A stretch of 6,260 nt of DNA from Candidatus Heimdallarchaeota archaeon (lineage in GTDB: Archaea; Asgardarchaeota; Heimdallarchaeia; Heimdallarchaeales; Kariarchaeaceae): the NCBI GenBank assembly GCA_022574115.1, contig JACZSS010000183.1:1-6260 (forward strand). Reading direction: 5' to 3'. Made by a program: the position numbers and the translations under genes. The notes beneath the pieces were generated by a model. That model was not told where the DNA came from. It did no database searches and worked only from the letters and a program-made list of their open reading frames with translations. This document shows, one piece after another, positions 1-5,528 of the stretch (the stretch's first letter is position 1; each line of letters begins with the position of its first letter).

Positions 1-449
1 CCCGCATTAAGGCTGGTCAGCAAGAGTACCTCTATTTGGGCAATCTGAAAGCACTCAGGGATTGGGGTTACGCTCCAGAATATGTCGATGGTATGTATCG
101 GATTCTTCAACACTCAGAACCTGACGATTTCGTCTTATGCACGGGAAATAGTTATTCAGTGAAAGAGTTTCTAGAAATATGTTGTGAGTATACTGGATTG
201 GTCGTACAAGACATTTTGAAAATAGATGAGCGATATTTCCGTCCATCTGAGGTAGATCACCTCCAAGGAGACAATTCTAAAGCTAAAAAACTCCTGAATT
301 GGGAGACCCAAGTAGACTTAGAAATGCTTGCAAAAATTATGATAGATATGGACATGAAATCAGTCGGCTTAGATCCTATTGGTGAGGGAATTGAGTATCT
401 TCAAAACAGTCCTTATTCGTGGACGACAAATGAACTCACGGTGGGATAA
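1..449 (+). CDS. gmd: GDP-mannose 4,6-dehydratase, C-terminal part (5' truncated by window edge)
   Basis: The enzyme removes water from GDP-D-mannose to give GDP-4-keto-6-deoxy-D-mannose, the first step to GDP-L-fucose and other GDP-deoxyhexoses, in the cytosol. It is an extended SDR. The frame is open from base 3 (codons for RIKAGQQEYLYLGNL), so the TTG at 36 is internal and not a start; the Rossmann half and catalytic triad lie upstream of the window. The visible part has the substrate-domain hallmarks of Gmd: LGNLKALRDWGYAPEYV, CTGNSYSVKEF, ERYFRPSEVDHLQGD and a Lys-Ala...Leu-Leu-Asn-Trp segment before the last helix. About 28 residues follow the usual end (after MIDMDMK); this tail matches nothing I recognise. 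The stop TAA overlaps the ATG of fcl by one base, so the two are surely co-transcribed. The family call is very secure. The end product could be fucose or another GDP-deoxysugar, but the adjacent fcl makes fucose most likely. Confidence 0.95.
   Translation, partial: RIKAGQQEYLYLGNLKALRDWGYAPEYVDGMYRILQHSEPDDFVLCTGNSYSVKEFLEICCEYTGLVVQDILKIDERYFRPSEVDHLQGDNSKAKKLLNWETQVDLEMLAKIMIDMDMKSVGLDPIGEGIEYLQNSPYSWTTNELTVG
440..445 (+). promoter_or_regulatory. Possible ribosome binding site of fcl (GGTGGG)
   Basis: GGTG begins nine bases before the fcl ATG at 449 and can pair with the CACC core of the 16S 3' end. It lies inside the last codons of gmd. Genes inside an operon cannot be leaderless, so an SD-like element is expected here. 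Translational coupling through the TAATG overlap could also explain initiation. The match is short and may be chance. Confidence 0.35.
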
Positions 450-1384
450 TGGAACTAGATGCTAAGATTTACGTAGCAGGTCACAGAGGTGTTGTTGGTT
501 CCGCAATATTACGAAAGCTGAAATCTGATGGATATAATTGTATAGTATTTAAAACTCATGACGAGTTAAATCTGCGCGATTCTAAGGCAGTAGATGATTT
601 TTTCAAGCTTGAAAAGCCAGACTATGTATTTCTAGCTGCAGCAAAAGTTGGTGGGATCCACGCCAACGACACATATCCCGTCGATTTTCTGATTTATAAT
701 CTTGAAATTCAGAACAACGTGATTTCCATGTCTGCATTATCTGGTGTAAAGAAATTGCTTTTCTTGGGAAGTTCCTGTGTCTATCCTAAATATCCGAAAT
801 TACCCATTACTGAGGATCAATTAATGACCGGAGTATTGGAGCCGACTAACGATGCATATGCGATTGCGAAAATTGCAGGTATCAAACTATGCCAATCCTA
901 TAATAAACAATTTAATACTAATTTCATCTCAGTTATGCCCACTAATGTGTACGGACCAAATGACAACTATGATTTGGAATCCTCTCATGTCCTCGCAGCA
1001 CTCATAAGAAAAATCTCAGAGGCAAAAGAAAATAAATCATCATCAATTACACTGTGGGGTACAGGAAGGCCACGAAGGGAATTCTTACATTCTGACGATT
1101 TAGCGGAAGCTTGCATTTATTTAATGAACAAATATAATTCTTCTGAAATAATTAATATTGGAACCGGTAAAGAAATTTCAATTTTGGACTTAGCGCAAAA
1201 AATAATTGCACATGTGGAGTGGGAATTAGACATTATCAACGATCTTACAAAACCTGATGGAACATTAAGTAAAGTCATGGACAATTCAAAAATACTGAAC
1301 ATTGGCTGGAAACCCAAAATTTCGTTGGATGAAGGCATTACCATGACTTTGGATAGCTATGCACACGAAATAGCCCAATTGTGA
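449..1384 (+). CDS. fcl: GDP-L-fucose synthase (GDP-4-keto-6-deoxymannose 3,5-epimerase/4-reductase)
   Basis: A bifunctional NADPH-dependent SDR that epimerises GDP-4-keto-6-deoxy-D-mannose at C3 and C5, then reduces C4 to give GDP-L-fucose. At 311 residues it is close to the usual length (E. coli about 320). The nucleotide-binding loop is GHRGVVGSA at 11-19. The catalytic residues are all present one position off the E. coli numbering: the Ser-Ser-Cys-Val-Tyr segment with Cys110, the Tyr137/Lys141 pair in YAIAKIAGIK, and His180 in SSHV. MPTNVYGPNDNYD and RREFLHSDDLAEA are family signatures. The ATG overlaps the gmd stop (TAATG) and places the Rossmann loop at the expected position, so the start is secure. 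The gene ends 23 bp from a convergent gene. Known synonyms are wcaG and, in eukaryotes, TSTA3/GFUS. No missing residues or frameshift are seen. Confidence 0.96.
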   Translation: MELDAKIYVAGHRGVVGSAILRKLKSDGYNCIVFKTHDELNLRDSKAVDDFFKLEKPDYVFLAAAKVGGIHANDTYPVDFLIYNLEIQNNVISMSALSGVKKLLFLGSSCVYPKYPKLPITEDQLMTGVLEPTNDAYAIAKIAGIKLCQSYNKQFNTNFISVMPTNVYGPNDNYDLESSHVLAALIRKISEAKENKSSSITLWGTGRPRREFLHSDDLAEACIYLMNKYNSSEIINIGTGKEISILDLAQKIIAHVEWELDIINDLTKPDGTLSKVMDNSKILNIGWKPKISLDEGITMTLDSYAHEIAQL

Positions 1385-1392
1385 ATCTATTT

Positions 1393-1405
1393 CCCAGTTT
1401 TTATT
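1393..1405 (+). terminator. Possible T-tract terminator of the gmd-fcl operon
   Basis: Nine bases after the fcl stop the + strand reads CCCAGTTTTTATT. There is no stem-loop, so it would not be a classical bacterial rho-independent terminator, but a U-rich stretch is enough for archaeal RNA polymerase. It lies in the 23 bp gap between two convergent stops, where termination is expected. The region is AT-rich anyway, so chance is possible. Confidence 0.35.
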
Positions 1406-1407
1406 AA

Positions 1408-2367
1408 TTAAAATTTAACAATGGTTTGAGTCTTAGCCGCTTCTAAAGCACTTAAGCACAATTTCACACCTCGTATTCCTATTTCTGGTCCGACATAATA
1501 TTTTTCATTTTTCTTCGAAGTTTCAATGAAGTGGGTTAACTCTGATTTCAAAGGTTCTTCAAACGGTATAATATATCGAAATTCGCCATTATCCACCAAT
1601 CCATTTGCGATGTATTTTTCGTTAAGAATTACTTCATTGGGTTTTGCGAAATTGAGCGAGAGTTCTCCCAGTTCGCCTTGTATGGAGCAGCTCCTGACTT
1701 TTTTTGGTACGAATGATGACCATGACTCTTCTGCCAAGCCAATCGCATTATCAAATTCCACTTTGATGAAAGCGTGATCTTCAGTCGGTCCATTAATAAC
1801 TGAAGCCAATGCTTGTATCGATTTGGGCGATTCTTCATTTAGAAAATATGTAAATAAATCTAAATCGTGGATAGCAAGTGAAAAGATAACACCGTTGTCT
1901 TTTCTCGGGACCCCAAATGCCATTCTTCTAATATCCATTTTTTTTACCGGACCAATCACTCCACTATTAATCAACTCTCGAGTCTTCAAAACCCCTTGGT
2001 GAAATCGGAAGATATGACCCACCATGATCGAAGTTTCTGGTTGGGATGAAATGTCTATCAAATCTGTTGCATGCTGCAATTTATCTGTAAATGGCTTTTC
2101 GATTAATACTTTAATTCCTCTCTCGATGAAAGGTTTAGCAACCTCATAATGCAAATTAGCTGGCACTACAATATCAACAAGATCAACATCAAGATTTTCA
2201 ATATCATCAACCAACGTACCATCGTAAATCGATGAGATACTCTTCCCTAAGTCTTTATTAATGTCATAGAATAGAAGTTCATCAAATAGATCTTCAGACT
2301 TAAGCTCTGAGAGCACCCTAGCATGTTTTTTACCCCATTGTCCAACTCCTATTTGACATATCCTCAT
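1408..2367 (-). CDS. Gfo/Idh/MocA-family sugar-nucleotide oxidoreductase (GnnA/WlbA-like, probable UDP-GlcNAc 3-dehydrogenase)
   Basis: An NAD(P)-dependent dehydrogenase of 319 residues. The N-terminal Rossmann domain has GVGQWG at 7-12 and the catalytic-loop motif EKPF at 90-93, with the expected Lys91. The C-terminal alpha/beta domain starts near 120 (GHIFRFHQGV) and has the substrate signature SLAIHDLDLF at 163-172, with His167 and Asp170. This motif layout is that of the MviM/GnnA/WlbA branch, which oxidises C3 of UDP-GlcNAc or UDP-GlcNAcA. The nearby DegT aminotransferase and LpxA-type transferase fit that role: 3-keto formation, 3-amination, then N-acylation. Substrate and cofactor are inferred. 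Odd: the residue four before His167, usually Asp in this branch, is Ser163. The ATG at 2367 is well fixed, because an in-frame TGA lies at 2377-2379 and a TATA-like box is about 26 nt upstream. It could instead act on another sugar nucleotide. Confidence 0.88.
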   Translation of the reverse strand: MRICQIGVGQWGKKHARVLSELKSEDLFDELLFYDINKDLGKSISSIYDGTLVDDIENLDVDLVDIVVPANLHYEVAKPFIERGIKVLIEKPFTDKLQHATDLIDISSQPETSIMVGHIFRFHQGVLKTRELINSGVIGPVKKMDIRRMAFGVPRKDNGVIFSLAIHDLDLFTYFLNEESPKSIQALASVINGPTEDHAFIKVEFDNAIGLAEESWSSFVPKKVRSCSIQGELGELSLNFAKPNEVILNEKYIANGLVDNGEFRYIIPFEEPLKSELTHFIETSKKNEKYYVGPEIGIRGVKLCLSALEAAKTQTIVKF

Positions 2368-2388
2368 AAAGGAGTTTCAACGTGTATA

Positions 2389-2397
2389 GTTATATTA
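2389..2397 (-). promoter_or_regulatory. TATA-like box upstream of the Gfo/Idh/MocA gene
   Basis: On the minus strand the sequence TAATATAAC is centred about 26 nt before the ATG at 2367. That is the usual distance from an archaeal TATA box to the transcription start, so the mRNA could begin at or very near the start codon (leaderless). There is no SD-like sequence before the ATG. The DNA is AT-rich, so the box alone is weak; the spacing and the in-frame stop just upstream of the gene add support. Confidence 0.4.
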
Positions 2398-2480
2398 CTC
2401 ATGTTTTGATTTGATTGATTTGAGTAAATTTTTAATATGTTGAGGTTAAACTTCTAACGTTGTCGTTATTTGAAGGTTTA

Positions 2481-2498
2481 TTAAATAAATTTAAATTA
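2481..2498 (+). promoter_or_regulatory. Candidate AT-rich promoter element of the LpxA-like gene
   Basis: The 220 bp between the two divergent start codons holds TTAAATAAATTTAAATTA, the most TATA-like block in the gap. Initiation about 25 nt further on would give a leader of roughly 20 nt to GTG 2543 or about 65 nt to ATG 2588. A second TATA-like stretch, TTTATCATA at 2559-2567, is centred about 25 nt before ATG 2588 and would make a leaderless mRNA from that ATG. The sequence alone does not decide between them. The rest of the gap shows no repeat or RNA gene that I recognise. Confidence 0.3.
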
Positions 2499-2587
2499 GA
2501 TCTGAAGCACAACTTAACCACATAGATTTTAGAAAATCCACAGTGATTTACAACACAGTTTATCATAATAAGCTAATGATAAAAATT

Positions 2588-3280
2588 ATGGGTGACAATA
2601 TTGATACTACGAAAGTTAATATTATTGATCCATCTAAGACTTATATTGCACCAAACGTAGTTCTAGGTAAGAACGTGACGATATATCCATTTGCCTCAAT
2701 CGGAACTGAGTTTGAGCACCCATACCTAACACCTCATCAAGATTGGACTGTGCACATTGGTCAAAATACGGTAATTCGAGAAGGGGTAACGATTAACTCT
2801 GGTAATTCTAAAGACACCGTAATTGGTGAAAATTGTTATCTGATGGCTAAATCTCACATTGGTCATGATGCAAGCCTCTCAAGTGGTGTTGTCCTATCAC
2901 CAGGTGCGGTGATTGGTGGACATACACAAATTGACAATAATGTTACAATCGGAATAAATGCAAGTATTCATCAACGTAAGTTTGTGGGTGCTTATTCCAT
3001 GGTCGGCATGAACTCACCGGTGAGTAAAAATATTCTTCCATTTACAATAGTCTTAGGGAATCCAGCTAGATGGTCAAAAATTAATGAATTGGCTTTGAGT
3101 CGGGCCAACATAGATATATCGAAGGATGATTTGACCGAGCTTAGTCAACTTTTACAAGAAAAAAGATTCGAGGAAGTAGTCTTAAAAAATCTGAAAATGC
3201 AATCTGCTTGGAGTAAATACTGGGCTTTCCAAAAAACTGAAGAGAATGCATTCCCCAGCAATTTTGTTGAGCATCGATAG
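2588..3280 (+). CDS. LpxA-type left-handed beta-helix acyltransferase (sugar-nucleotide N- or O-acyltransferase)
   Basis: A hexapeptide-repeat protein, 230 residues from ATG 2588, or 245 from GTG 2543 and 234 from ATG 2576. Repeats such as VVLGKN, TVIGEN, AVIGGH and NVTIGI build the beta-helix; a helical tail follows GNPARW. It matches LpxA in order: HQD, then IGQNTVIREGVTINSG, then HIGHD, GGHTQI, IHQ and the GNPAR/INELALSRA segment. Counted from ATG 2588, His90, His93, His112 and His128 correspond to E. coli LpxA His122, His125 (catalytic), His144 and His160, and Asp52 to Asp74. Met141 replaces the acyl-length ruler Gly173. The N-terminal helix is roughly two coils shorter than in E. coli LpxA. 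The neighbours are a Gfo/Idh dehydrogenase and a DegT aminotransferase, not lpxD/fabZ/lpxB, so I infer acylation of a 3-amino sugar nucleotide. No SD is visible before any start. A WlbB/FdtC-like acetyltransferase role is the main alternative. Confidence 0.87.
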   Translation: MGDNIDTTKVNIIDPSKTYIAPNVVLGKNVTIYPFASIGTEFEHPYLTPHQDWTVHIGQNTVIREGVTINSGNSKDTVIGENCYLMAKSHIGHDASLSSGVVLSPGAVIGGHTQIDNNVTIGINASIHQRKFVGAYSMVGMNSPVSKNILPFTIVLGNPARWSKINELALSRANIDISKDDLTELSQLLQEKRFEEVVLKNLKMQSAWSKYWAFQKTEENAFPSNFVEHR

Positions 3281-3305
3281 TGGTTTGATATTCTGAATGA
3301 ATTAA

Positions 3306-4397
3306 CTATTTGAAGAATTCTTTAATTTTTAATGAAATATTCTGAATATCGTCATCTGTTAGTAGGGGATGCATTGGTAGACATAACCACGAATTAGTGG
3401 TTCGTTCACCCATTGGAAAATCACCTTCCTGATGTCCATATTTTTGTTGAAAAGAATCTACTAGGTGTAGTGGGATGGAGTATTTTACGGAACTCTGAAT
3501 TGCATGATGTTTCAAAAATTCTTTGAGTTCGTCCCTACGATCTGTTTTTATTGTATATTGGTGCCAAACTGCAGTCGATTCAGGGATGACAAACGGAAGT
3601 TCGATTTCCGGTAAATCAGCTAGATATGAATTGTACCCTTCAGCTAGGTCTTGTCTCTTCCTCAAATCCTCTTCAAAAGTTTCGAGCATAGCATTACCGA
3701 TTGCTGCAAGAATTTCACTTAATCTCATGTTAAATCCAAAGTATTTTGCATTATCAGGATTATCCTGTCTTCCTGCATTTCGGAGGCTACGAATCCGATC
3801 TGCTAATTCGGTATCGTTTGTCGATACCATACCGCCATCTCCCAAAACGGAGAGATTTTTTGTCGGGAATAAGGAAAACGAACTAATTTTGCCTATTGAT
3901 CCAATTTTTTGATTCTTGTAAGTTGCGCCATGTGCTTGACATGCATCTTCAATTACGTCAATACCGCGTTTGTTTGCGACTTGCATTACTTCATCCATGT
4001 TTACAGGCTGTCCAAACAAATGAACCACCATGATTGCTTTGGTTTTAGCGGAAATTAAAGTTTCAAGGTTTTTGGTATCAATATTCATGGTCTTGTAATC
4101 AACATCTGCGAATTTAACATTGTAGTTAGAAGTCTCTACCACGTTACCTGAAGCCATAAAAGTGTTTACCGGAACAATAATTTCGGATTCTGCAGGATAG
4201 TCAAATGCAAGTAAAATCAGGTTTAAGGCTGACGTTCCCGAATTAACTGCAATATTATATTTGCAACCACTAATTGATTCGAATTTCTTCTCAAATTCTT
4301 CAGCTTCTGGACCCTTAACATACATTCCAGATTCCAATACTCTATTGATTGCTTCTTTTACGTGCTCATTAGGTGTTGGTGCTGCCTGTTTAATCAT
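3306..4397 (-). CDS. DegT/DnrJ/EryC1/StrS-family PLP-dependent sugar-nucleotide aminotransferase (GnnB/WlbC-like)
   Basis: A fold-type I aminotransferase of 363 residues that transfers an amino group, normally from glutamate, to a keto-sugar nucleotide. The phosphate-binding region is VNSGTSALNL at 51-60. EDACQAHGA at 150-158 supplies Asp151 for the pyridine nitrogen. SLFPTKNLSVLGDGG at 175-189 carries the Schiff-base Lys180. RNAGR (206-210) and GFNMRLSEILAAIG (221-234) are further family blocks. The QAHGA form is more typical of 3-aminotransferases (WbpE, GnnB, QdtB) than of perosamine-type 4-aminotransferases, and a GnnA-like dehydrogenase is nearby; together these suggest a 3-keto UDP-sugar substrate. 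A GDP-perosamine role using the Gmd product is the alternative. The ATG is fixed by an in-frame TGA six bases upstream. Only 25 bp separate its stop from the convergent acyltransferase gene. Confidence 0.93.
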   Translation of the reverse strand: MIKQAAPTPNEHVKEAINRVLESGMYVKGPEAEEFEKKFESISGCKYNIAVNSGTSALNLILLAFDYPAESEIIVPVNTFMASGNVVETSNYNVKFADVDYKTMNIDTKNLETLISAKTKAIMVVHLFGQPVNMDEVMQVANKRGIDVIEDACQAHGATYKNQKIGSIGKISSFSLFPTKNLSVLGDGGMVSTNDTELADRIRSLRNAGRQDNPDNAKYFGFNMRLSEILAAIGNAMLETFEEDLRKRQDLAEGYNSYLADLPEIELPFVIPESTAVWHQYTIKTDRRDELKEFLKHHAIQSSVKYSIPLHLVDSFQQKYGHQEGDFPMGERTTNSWLCLPMHPLLTDDDIQNISLKIKEFFK

Positions 4398-4417
4398 AAT
4401 TCATTCAATACCCATTG

Positions 4418-4425
4418 TAATTTAA
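4418..4425 (-). promoter_or_regulatory. TATA-like box upstream of the aminotransferase gene
   Basis: On the minus strand TTAAATTA is centred about 25 nt before the ATG at 4397, again matching archaeal TATA-to-start spacing for a leaderless transcript. No SD-like sequence precedes the ATG. A second AT-rich block, AAAATTTAAAA, lies near 4460-4470 and would imply a leader of about 40 nt instead. The call rests on AT-rich sequence and spacing only. Confidence 0.35.
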
Positions 4426-4474
4426 CTTCATTCATTTTAATAATTTTGGAACGAATTGATTTTAAATTTTGCTC

Positions 4475-4488
4475 TCCGATCGGTCGGA
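4475..4488. repeat. Short inverted repeat between the GT2 and aminotransferase genes
   Basis: TCCGA-TCGG-TCGGA forms a five-pair GC-rich stem with a four-base loop in otherwise AT-rich DNA. It lies 12 bp after the glycosyltransferase stop and about 80 bp before the aminotransferase ATG, both on the minus strand. It could be a terminator stem, though no clean T-run follows on the minus strand, or an operator. It is short enough to be chance. Confidence 0.25.
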
Positions 4489-4500
4489 CAAAATTCTGAG

Positions 4501-5346
4501 TTAGAATCTAAATATCAGTTTTCTTAGTCTTCGTTTCTGTGTTTTCCGGATATATTTTCTAAGCTTTGGTTCATACAGATCGGGCTTGCTGAAGTAATAA
4601 CCGCGCAACATGTTTAACCAAGCTTTGATACCGCGTTTTTTCATAAATATTTGTTTGAAAGCTCTCATGGTAGCAAGTGGCCTATAGTATCCAAAAGCTT
4701 TCATTGCTTGTCCATAAGCGACAAAATCTGTTCTACCTCCAGTTGGACGAAGTGGTACATACTCAATGTCACTAAATACCATCGTCTGCAATCCTTCCAT
4801 GTTGGCGAGATGGATTGGATATGCTTCCCAACCTTGTTTCAGGGGATATGCTGCCCCAATTCTGTTCCAAAATGTGTATCTAAACATTCTTCCTGGACCT
4901 GGAACCATATAACCCGTTGATTTGTAGGAATCCTTTCCTATCATTGTACCAGAGGCAACTACAAGGTTTTCGTTTTCCTCAAACTTTTTCACGAGATCGT
5001 CAATGTAATTTTCTGGAAGAATGATGTCGCCTGCAAGAGTAATCATAAAATCAACTGGTGTTTCTTTATGCAAGATCGTAGAAGGTTCAATACAGTCATT
5101 TGCAACTTTTGCCATTGCAATTTTTCCTACAACGTCAAAACCTCGATCCTCTCTTTGCTTGATGGTCACTAGTTCGAATTTTTTTGCAATCTCGACCGTC
5201 TTGTCTTTTGAACCGTCATCAGTCAGAAATATATGCGTAGGTTTCAATTTTTGATTAGTTAAGGCTTCAAGTACTTTTTTTAAGGATTTCTCCTCATTTC
5301 GGACGGGTAAGCAGACGACCACGTTAGGACCCTTTCTTGTGCTCAT
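4501..5346 (-). CDS. Family 2 glycosyltransferase
   Basis: A GT-A fold, inverting glycosyltransferase that moves a sugar from a nucleotide donor onto a growing glycan, probably at the cytoplasmic face of the membrane. From ATG 5346 it has 281 residues. The domain opens with VVVCLPVRNEEKSLKKVL, followed by the nucleotide-binding TDDGSKDKT (residues 42-50) and the metal-site region TLAGDII (103-109), which has Gly-Asp in place of a full DxD. A later conserved block reads LRPTGGRTDFVAYGQAMKAF. There is no transmembrane segment. The last 45 or so residues are very rich in Lys and Arg with interspersed aromatic and Leu residues, so peripheral membrane contact is likely (inference). A TTG at 5376 would add ten residues, but the ATG leaves the usual short lead-in to the first strand. 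The frame is closed upstream by a stop at 5440-5442. Donor and acceptor cannot be told from sequence; GDP-fucose and the proposed diamino sugar are local candidates. Confidence 0.9.
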   Translation of the reverse strand: MSTRKGPNVVVCLPVRNEEKSLKKVLEALTNQKLKPTHIFLTDDGSKDKTVEIAKKFELVTIKQREDRGFDVVGKIAMAKVANDCIEPSTILHKETPVDFMITLAGDIILPENYIDDLVKKFEENENLVVASGTMIGKDSYKSTGYMVPGPGRMFRYTFWNRIGAAYPLKQGWEAYPIHLANMEGLQTMVFSDIEYVPLRPTGGRTDFVAYGQAMKAFGYYRPLATMRAFKQIFMKKRGIKAWLNMLRGYYFSKPDLYEPKLRKYIRKTQKRRLRKLIFRF

Positions 5347-5410
5347 TGATTTACTAATTACGTTTGATGAGTTCAAGTATACTTTTTTATTTGGAAGTAG
5401 TTTATTAGAA

Positions 5411-5421
5411 TTAATAAATTT
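5411..5421 (-). promoter_or_regulatory. Candidate AT-rich promoter element of the GT2 gene
   Basis: The 182 bp between the fusion-gene stop and ATG 5346 holds AAATTTATTAA on the minus strand. It is centred about 40 nt before TTG 5376 and 70 nt before ATG 5346, so the message would carry a short leader. No SD-like sequence is seen before either start. The gap also holds CCCTTGAGGG (minus strand, near 5476-5485) and three CATG words, none of which I can assign. Read-through from the upstream fusion gene is also possible, as both genes lie on the minus strand. Confidence 0.2.
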
Positions 5422-5528
5422 ACAATAATTGATTGGAAATCATTTCGACCATTCCTTATCAATAGATAAAATTCCCCCTCAAGGGCCATGAACAGTGCAT
5501 GATTTATAACCATGATCTAGCTAATACT

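Noticed and set aside
55..246. Minus-strand reading frame inside gmd
   Set aside because: It is antisense to well-conserved Gmd sequence and its product shows no recognisable domain.
36..449. Separate 137-residue gene starting at TTG 36
   Set aside because: The frame is open from base 3 and the residues before the TTG continue the Gmd homology, so this is an internal codon of a truncated gmd.
1117..1344. Minus-strand reading frame inside fcl
   Set aside because: Shadow of the Fcl coding strand; no domain or start signal.
1526..1838. Plus- and minus-strand overlapping frames inside the Gfo/Idh/MocA gene
   Set aside because: The whole stretch is covered by the conserved C-terminal domain of the 319-residue enzyme; the other frames show no domain.
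2588..3280. Genuine lipid A LpxA
   Set aside because: The beta-helix is too short, and lpxD, fabZ and lpxB are not adjacent; context is a glycan locus.
3523..3912. Plus-strand 129-residue frame opposite the aminotransferase
   Set aside because: Antisense to the PLP-binding core of a clear DegT-family enzyme, with low-complexity Ser-rich translation.
3306..4397. Perosamine synthase using the Gmd product
   Set aside because: Possible given gmd nearby, but the QAHGA motif and the neighbouring GnnA-like dehydrogenase fit a 3-aminotransferase better. Kept as an alternative only.
4651..5254. Two plus-strand frames opposite the GT2 gene
   Set aside because: Antisense to conserved glycosyltransferase motifs; no homology recognised.
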